This document shows, piece after piece, positions 8,232 through 10,686 of a stretch of DNA of 10,686 bases. The stretch comes from an uncultured Pseudomonadales bacterium. Its GTDB lineage: Bacteria > Pseudomonadota > Gammaproteobacteria > Pseudomonadales > Cellvibrionaceae. The notes beneath the pieces were generated by a model. It made no database searches and had not been told where the DNA came from. It saw nothing but the letters and a program-made list of their open reading frames with translations. The number at the start of each line of letters is the position of its first letter. Position 1 is the first letter of the stretch. Location of the stretch: positions 1 through 10,686 of the forward strand of contig CALIUX010000239.1 in the NCBI GenBank assembly GCA_938048505.1, in the 5' to 3' direction. Made by a program: the position numbers and the translations under genes.

Positions 8232-8261
8232 TCTCAGATCAAAAATAAACTGATCTTGAGA
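8232..8261. promoter_or_regulatory. Inverted repeat just upstream of the protease RBS
   Basis: TCTCAGATCA and TGATCTTGAGA pair over 10 bases with a single bulged T and a 9-base A-rich loop, ending 7 bases before the ribosome binding site. It could be a 5' untranslated hairpin that controls translation, or an operator sharing the TCTCA/TGAGA half-site with 8045-8059. Confidence 0.4.
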
Positions 8262-8278
8262 AACCATTGGAGTTTGAT

Positions 8279-9670
8279 ATGAAAAAAGTGAAATATATAG
8301 CTGGCGCGACTGCAGCTGCCGGATTCTGCCTCACCGCTTTAGTACTATCAAGTGGACCCAAGGTTGACACTCAAGTCGTGCAACTTAAAGAAACGACCCA
8401 GCCGATCACTATTAGCGAAAGCGATGATTATACTCAACCTATCACACCGGAACTTATTCAAGAAATTAAAGCTGCCGGGCTATCCTATGATGAGAAAGAT
8501 GAGCTTGTAGAACAAGCAGCATTGAAGAGACTTGAGGCTCAAACTACAGAGGCTTATGGTGCAGAATTTGGGCTGGATGCAAATGAAGCAGCCAAAAGGC
8601 TTAAGCGCCAAGTTCCACTAGCCAATGCCATTCAATCTATTTCTGAGAAGCTTGACGTTGACGGCCTAGCTGGCTGGGGTATAGATCACGAAAACGAGCA
8701 GATCGGGTGGGTTGCGGTTACTGACTCAGCAAATATCACACAAGAAATTCAAACTATTTTAGCCAACAACCCCGATATCGAAATTCGATCGGCAGAATTT
8801 TCCTACAAATCATTGCAGGACAAGCAGGATCAGGTTTCTGGATCTGAAGGTAGTGCTCCAGAAACGTTTAGCGACTTACTTGTTCACACCGATATTGACA
8901 TGAAAAACAATCAGCTTGTTGTTGCGTTGGATGCAAGCGCGGACGTATTTCAAAACGAAAACAGCAAAGAAGAAATGCTGCAGCAAGTAAAAGATCATTT
9001 CGCTAGCACAAGTGAGATACCTGTTAATGTCACGCTATCCAATGCCCCAAAGCAAACGGTTCTAAAGGCTTTTGTAGGTGGGTATGCCTTTTTTAGATGT
9101 ACATCTGGCTTTACAACTCAACATGACAGCGGTGAATTTGGTGTTCTAACCGCTGGCCACTGCCCAAATCGTACGGTTCATAATGGCGGCGGCCCCCTTG
9201 AGTTTATCGTTGATCATGAGTTTGGCCTTTATGATATTCAGCTGCATGCAGCACGAGTCCGGGCTAAGGTATCACCTTACTTTGCATTTGGTCGTGGCGG
9301 TAATGATTTCATCAAGCAAACTGGCACAATGGCACGCAGGAATATGATGGGACTATGGGTGTGTAATCATGGTTGGTTAAGTGGTTATAGCTGTGGAACA
9401 GTTCGATCTTTGAACTACCGACCACGAGGTAGCGAGTATCCTGCAAACTTAAACTTTAGATTTGTTTCTTATCAAAGTAATCAATTAAAAGGTTGTGCTG
9501 GCGACAGCGGCGGCCCTGTATTTGCTGGCTCAACAGCGCTAGGTATTATTTCTGGAGGCGTAAGCCCTACGGATAATTCAGCGGACTGTACAACAAAAGG
9601 TGGGTTGACCTTTTTTGGATCAATTCGCGAAAGCTTAGATATTGTTAATTCAAAACTATTAACTCGTTAG
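8279..9670 (+). CDS. Secreted alpha-lytic-type serine protease with pro-region
   Basis: Chymotrypsin-fold endopeptidase of the alpha-lytic/streptogrisin group, made as a preproprotein of 463 residues. I start at the ATG at 8279 because GGAG ends 6 bases before it; an in-frame TTG at 8267 overlaps that RBS. A signal peptide or anchor covers about 1-26 (hydrophobic 7-24). The pro-region runs from about 27 to 262, with two alpha-lytic pro-domain-like units (AGWGID at 131-136 through PDIEIR at 165-170; DIDMKNNQLVVAL at 205-217 on). The mature part begins near AFVGGYAFF (264-272) and is about 200 residues, as in alpha-lytic protease. The triad is His294 (TAGHC), Asp319 (LYDI) and Ser410 (GDSGGP). 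Cysteines 274/295, 362/372 and 406/437 match the three family disulfides. No C-terminal extra domain. Proteolysis outside the cell or in the periplasm is inferred. The next gene is a pro-region-only homologue. Confidence 0.92.
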   Translation: MKKVKYIAGATAAAGFCLTALVLSSGPKVDTQVVQLKETTQPITISESDDYTQPITPELIQEIKAAGLSYDEKDELVEQAALKRLEAQTTEAYGAEFGLDANEAAKRLKRQVPLANAIQSISEKLDVDGLAGWGIDHENEQIGWVAVTDSANITQEIQTILANNPDIEIRSAEFSYKSLQDKQDQVSGSEGSAPETFSDLLVHTDIDMKNNQLVVALDASADVFQNENSKEEMLQQVKDHFASTSEIPVNVTLSNAPKQTVLKAFVGGYAFFRCTSGFTTQHDSGEFGVLTAGHCPNRTVHNGGGPLEFIVDHEFGLYDIQLHAARVRAKVSPYFAFGRGGNDFIKQTGTMARRNMMGLWVCNHGWLSGYSCGTVRSLNYRPRGSEYPANLNFRFVSYQSNQLKGCAGDSGGPVFAGSTALGIISGGVSPTDNSADCTTKGGLTFFGSIRESLDIVNSKLLTR

Positions 9671-9693
9671 TAATTTCTCTTGGTGTGAAGTTA

Positions 9694-9732
9694 GAGTATG
9701 CACATTCACTTTACAAGGGTATGTGCATACTC
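9694..9732. other. Perfect 12-bp inverted repeat between protease and pro-only gene
   Basis: GAGTATGCACAT and ATGTGCATACTC pair perfectly around a 15-base loop, beginning 23 bases after the protease stop. The bases after the second arm (CATGTTGTGATAAAAG) are not a T-tract, so standard termination is unlikely. It could be a partial terminator, an RNA-stability element setting the ratio of the two products, or an operator for the downstream gene. Confidence 0.6.
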
Positions 9733-9760
9733 CATGTTGTGATAAAAGACTAAGCAGTTC

Positions 9761-9765
9761 GGAGG
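9761..9765 (+). promoter_or_regulatory. Strong RBS of the pro-only gene
   Basis: GGAGG lies 9 bases before the ATG at 9775. It is a stronger match than the protease's own RBS and indicates that the downstream frame is really translated from this start. Confidence 0.65.
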
Positions 9766-9774
9766 TATTATAGT

Positions 9775-10542
9775 ATGAAGAGTCATTTTGCTAATTATTC
9801 AATAACTGGTATTGCTTTTTTATTTGGATGCATGGCTGCTGCCTTTTTTTTCTATGAGGAGCCGTCAGTATCAGTACATAGTGTTCATAAGACGAGCCTT
9901 TCGCAGCCTCAGCCTGAAGCTGAAATGAGTCTTGAGCTGGGAGTACAATTAAAAAAAAATGAACAGCAAGTAGTATCTCTTACCCCTTCTCTTTCAGAGA
10001 AGCTAAAAAGTAAAATAGAGCCTCAAGAAAAAAATGTAAGTTATAAGAAGGAAAGCAGTACTATTTCTCGTGAAGAGTTATCAAAAAGTATCATACTATC
10101 GCAAACAATCGACTCAATCGTAAATGAATTAAGCACCTCTCAAGTGGGTGGGTGGGGAATAGACGAAACTGAAAAAGGGGAAGTACCTTGGATATCGGTC
10201 AAGCCCGACAGTGAAATTTCTGATGAGGTTGCAAAATTGCTGCAACAGAACCCAGATATAGAAATACGCTACGACAGCGTGTATTCATTAGATAAACTGA
10301 CAACTGAAAATCAAGCGCTTAGAAAAGTGCTAGACGAAATAATAGATAAATCTAAAACAGAAAGCAGTAATGATGGTTATCCATTGTATAGTATGGTGGA
10401 TATGGAAAATAATCAGCTTCTCATTGTGTTAAAGAATGGAAAGGGAAAGAATGAGGAGATGCTCAATTTATTAGAGAATCATCTTCAAGATTCAGTCAAG
10501 CTTACAGGCCAAGCTCCAATAAAAATTATTTCTGAATCCTAA
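9775..10542 (+). CDS. Membrane-anchored stand-alone protease pro-domain homologue
   Basis: A 255-residue protein homologous to the pro-region of the upstream protease but without any catalytic domain. Residues 10-27 are one hydrophobic segment after a short basic start, either an uncleaved anchor or a signal peptide; LFGC (16-19) is a poor lipobox because the hydrophobic stretch continues past it. Residues 30-95 are a polar Gln/Lys/Ser-rich spacer unlike the protease. From about 97 it matches: GGWGID (125-130) against AGWGID, QNPDIEIR (158-165) against NNPDIEIR, DMENNQLLIVL (209-219) against DMKNNQLVVAL, and NEEMLNLLENHL (226-237) against KEEMLQQVKDHF. It stops after APIKIISES, where the mature protease would begin; no TAGHC or GDSGGP follows in any frame. 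Alpha-lytic pro-regions are folding catalysts and inhibitors that can act in trans, so a foldase, inhibitor or immunity role is inferred; a decayed duplicate is the alternative. It is clearly AT-richer than guaBA. Confidence 0.82.
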   Translation: MKSHFANYSITGIAFLFGCMAAAFFFYEEPSVSVHSVHKTSLSQPQPEAEMSLELGVQLKKNEQQVVSLTPSLSEKLKSKIEPQEKNVSYKKESSTISREELSKSIILSQTIDSIVNELSTSQVGGWGIDETEKGEVPWISVKPDSEISDEVAKLLQQNPDIEIRYDSVYSLDKLTTENQALRKVLDEIIDKSKTESSNDGYPLYSMVDMENNQLLIVLKNGKGKNEEMLNLLENHLQDSVKLTGQAPIKIISES

Positions 10543-10548
10543 AGTAAT

Positions 10549-10577
10549 GGGTGATATCGCATTGACATTTATCACCC
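10549..10577. other. Stem-loop just after the pro-only gene
   Basis: GGGTGATA and TATCACCC pair perfectly around a 13-base loop, starting 6 bases after the stop codon. No T-tract follows, so it is at best an imperfect terminator; 3' end protection of the mRNA is possible. Confidence 0.45.
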
Positions 10578-10583
10578 TGAATT

Positions 10584-10616
10584 CTGCTTATGCGCAAAGT
10601 AATGCAGCATAAGCAG
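10584..10616. other. Second stem-loop after the pro-only gene
   Basis: CTGCTTATGC and GCATAAGCAG pair perfectly over 10 bases, again with a 13-base loop, 6 bases after the previous hairpin. No T-tract follows. The remaining bases to the window end (10617-10686) are AT-rich and show no supportable gene. Confidence 0.5.
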
Positions 10617-10686
10617 ACAATACAATAAAATGATGCTTTCGCGATAACGAGGATGCCCAGCTAAAAAGGAATATTTCAAATAACTT

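Larger units (their letters stand above)
7544..8278. other. Long non-coding region between guaA and the protease gene
   Basis: About 735 bases without a supportable gene. The first part (to about 7680) has guaA-like composition, includes GGTTAACC and GGCGGCC-rich stretches, and may be IS-derived. From about 7700 the DNA becomes strongly AT-rich with many A and T runs. It holds a 9-base inverted repeat (arms 7915-7923 and 7953-7961), a 15-base palindrome, a GTTACAT direct repeat beside a -10 and an inverted repeat near the protease start. The arrangement suggests a heavily regulated promoter region or decayed accessory DNA. Confidence 0.5.

Noticed and set aside
8267..8278. TTG start for the protease, adding four residues
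   Set aside because: The TTG overlaps the GGAG that serves the ATG at 8279 with ideal spacing.
10547..10612. 21-codon frame ending in a signal-peptidase-like SAYAQ stretch
   Set aside because: No ribosome binding site, it begins 4 bases after the pro-only stop and is covered by two hairpins; the resemblance to a signal peptide is probably chance.
10543..10686. A frameshifted or decayed catalytic domain after the pro-only gene
   Set aside because: I checked the frames for the VGG start of the mature enzyme and the TAGHC block; none is present, so no protease remnant is visible within the window.

Overview
The window looks like the chromosome of a marine, polysaccharide-degrading type gammaproteobacterium, probably near the Cellvibrionaceae (Teredinibacter/Saccharophagus/Simiduia-like). 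The clues are GuaB and GuaA of gammaproteobacterial length and motif content, a serine-rich linker behind a lipobox in an exported cytochrome-like protein, a DUF1592/DUF1552 gene pair, and an alpha-lytic-type secreted protease. The taxonomic call is inference, not proof. I found no rRNA, tRNA or CRISPR array.

Layout. Bases 1-139 are the left end of an IS3-family insertion sequence running off the window leftward; it abuts a large bidirectional terminator palindrome (140-185). A degenerate 17-bp tandem repeat (231-298) follows. The minus strand then carries a two-gene, translationally coupled operon: a lipoprotein with a cytochrome c motif and DUF1587/1595/1592/1588/1585-type regions (1758-3740), then a Tat-exported DUF1552 protein (376-1746). 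A 451-bp divergent intergenic region with two operator-like inverted repeats and a good sigma70 promoter leads to guaB (4192-5667), which has its own terminator. guaA (5887-7464) follows with its own terminator.

Just past the guaA terminator is a second copy of the IS terminal motif (7522), facing the opposite way, probably a remnant of a related element. About 750 bp of mostly AT-rich non-coding DNA follow, holding several palindromes and direct repeats. Then comes a secreted alpha-lytic-type serine protease (8279-9670). Immediately downstream is a gene (9775-10542) that encodes a membrane-anchored homologue of the protease's pro-region only and stops where the catalytic domain should begin.

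How the genes work together. GuaB (IMP to XMP) and GuaA (XMP to GMP) are the two steps of GMP synthesis, but here a terminator separates them. The DUF1592/DUF1552 pair is an exported system of unknown function with likely c-type haem. The protease/pro-only pair is the most interesting part. Alpha-lytic protease pro-regions are folding catalysts and tight inhibitors that can act in trans, so a separately encoded, membrane-tethered pro-domain could be a dedicated foldase, inhibitor or immunity protein for its neighbour. Hairpins without U-tracts lie between and after the two genes.
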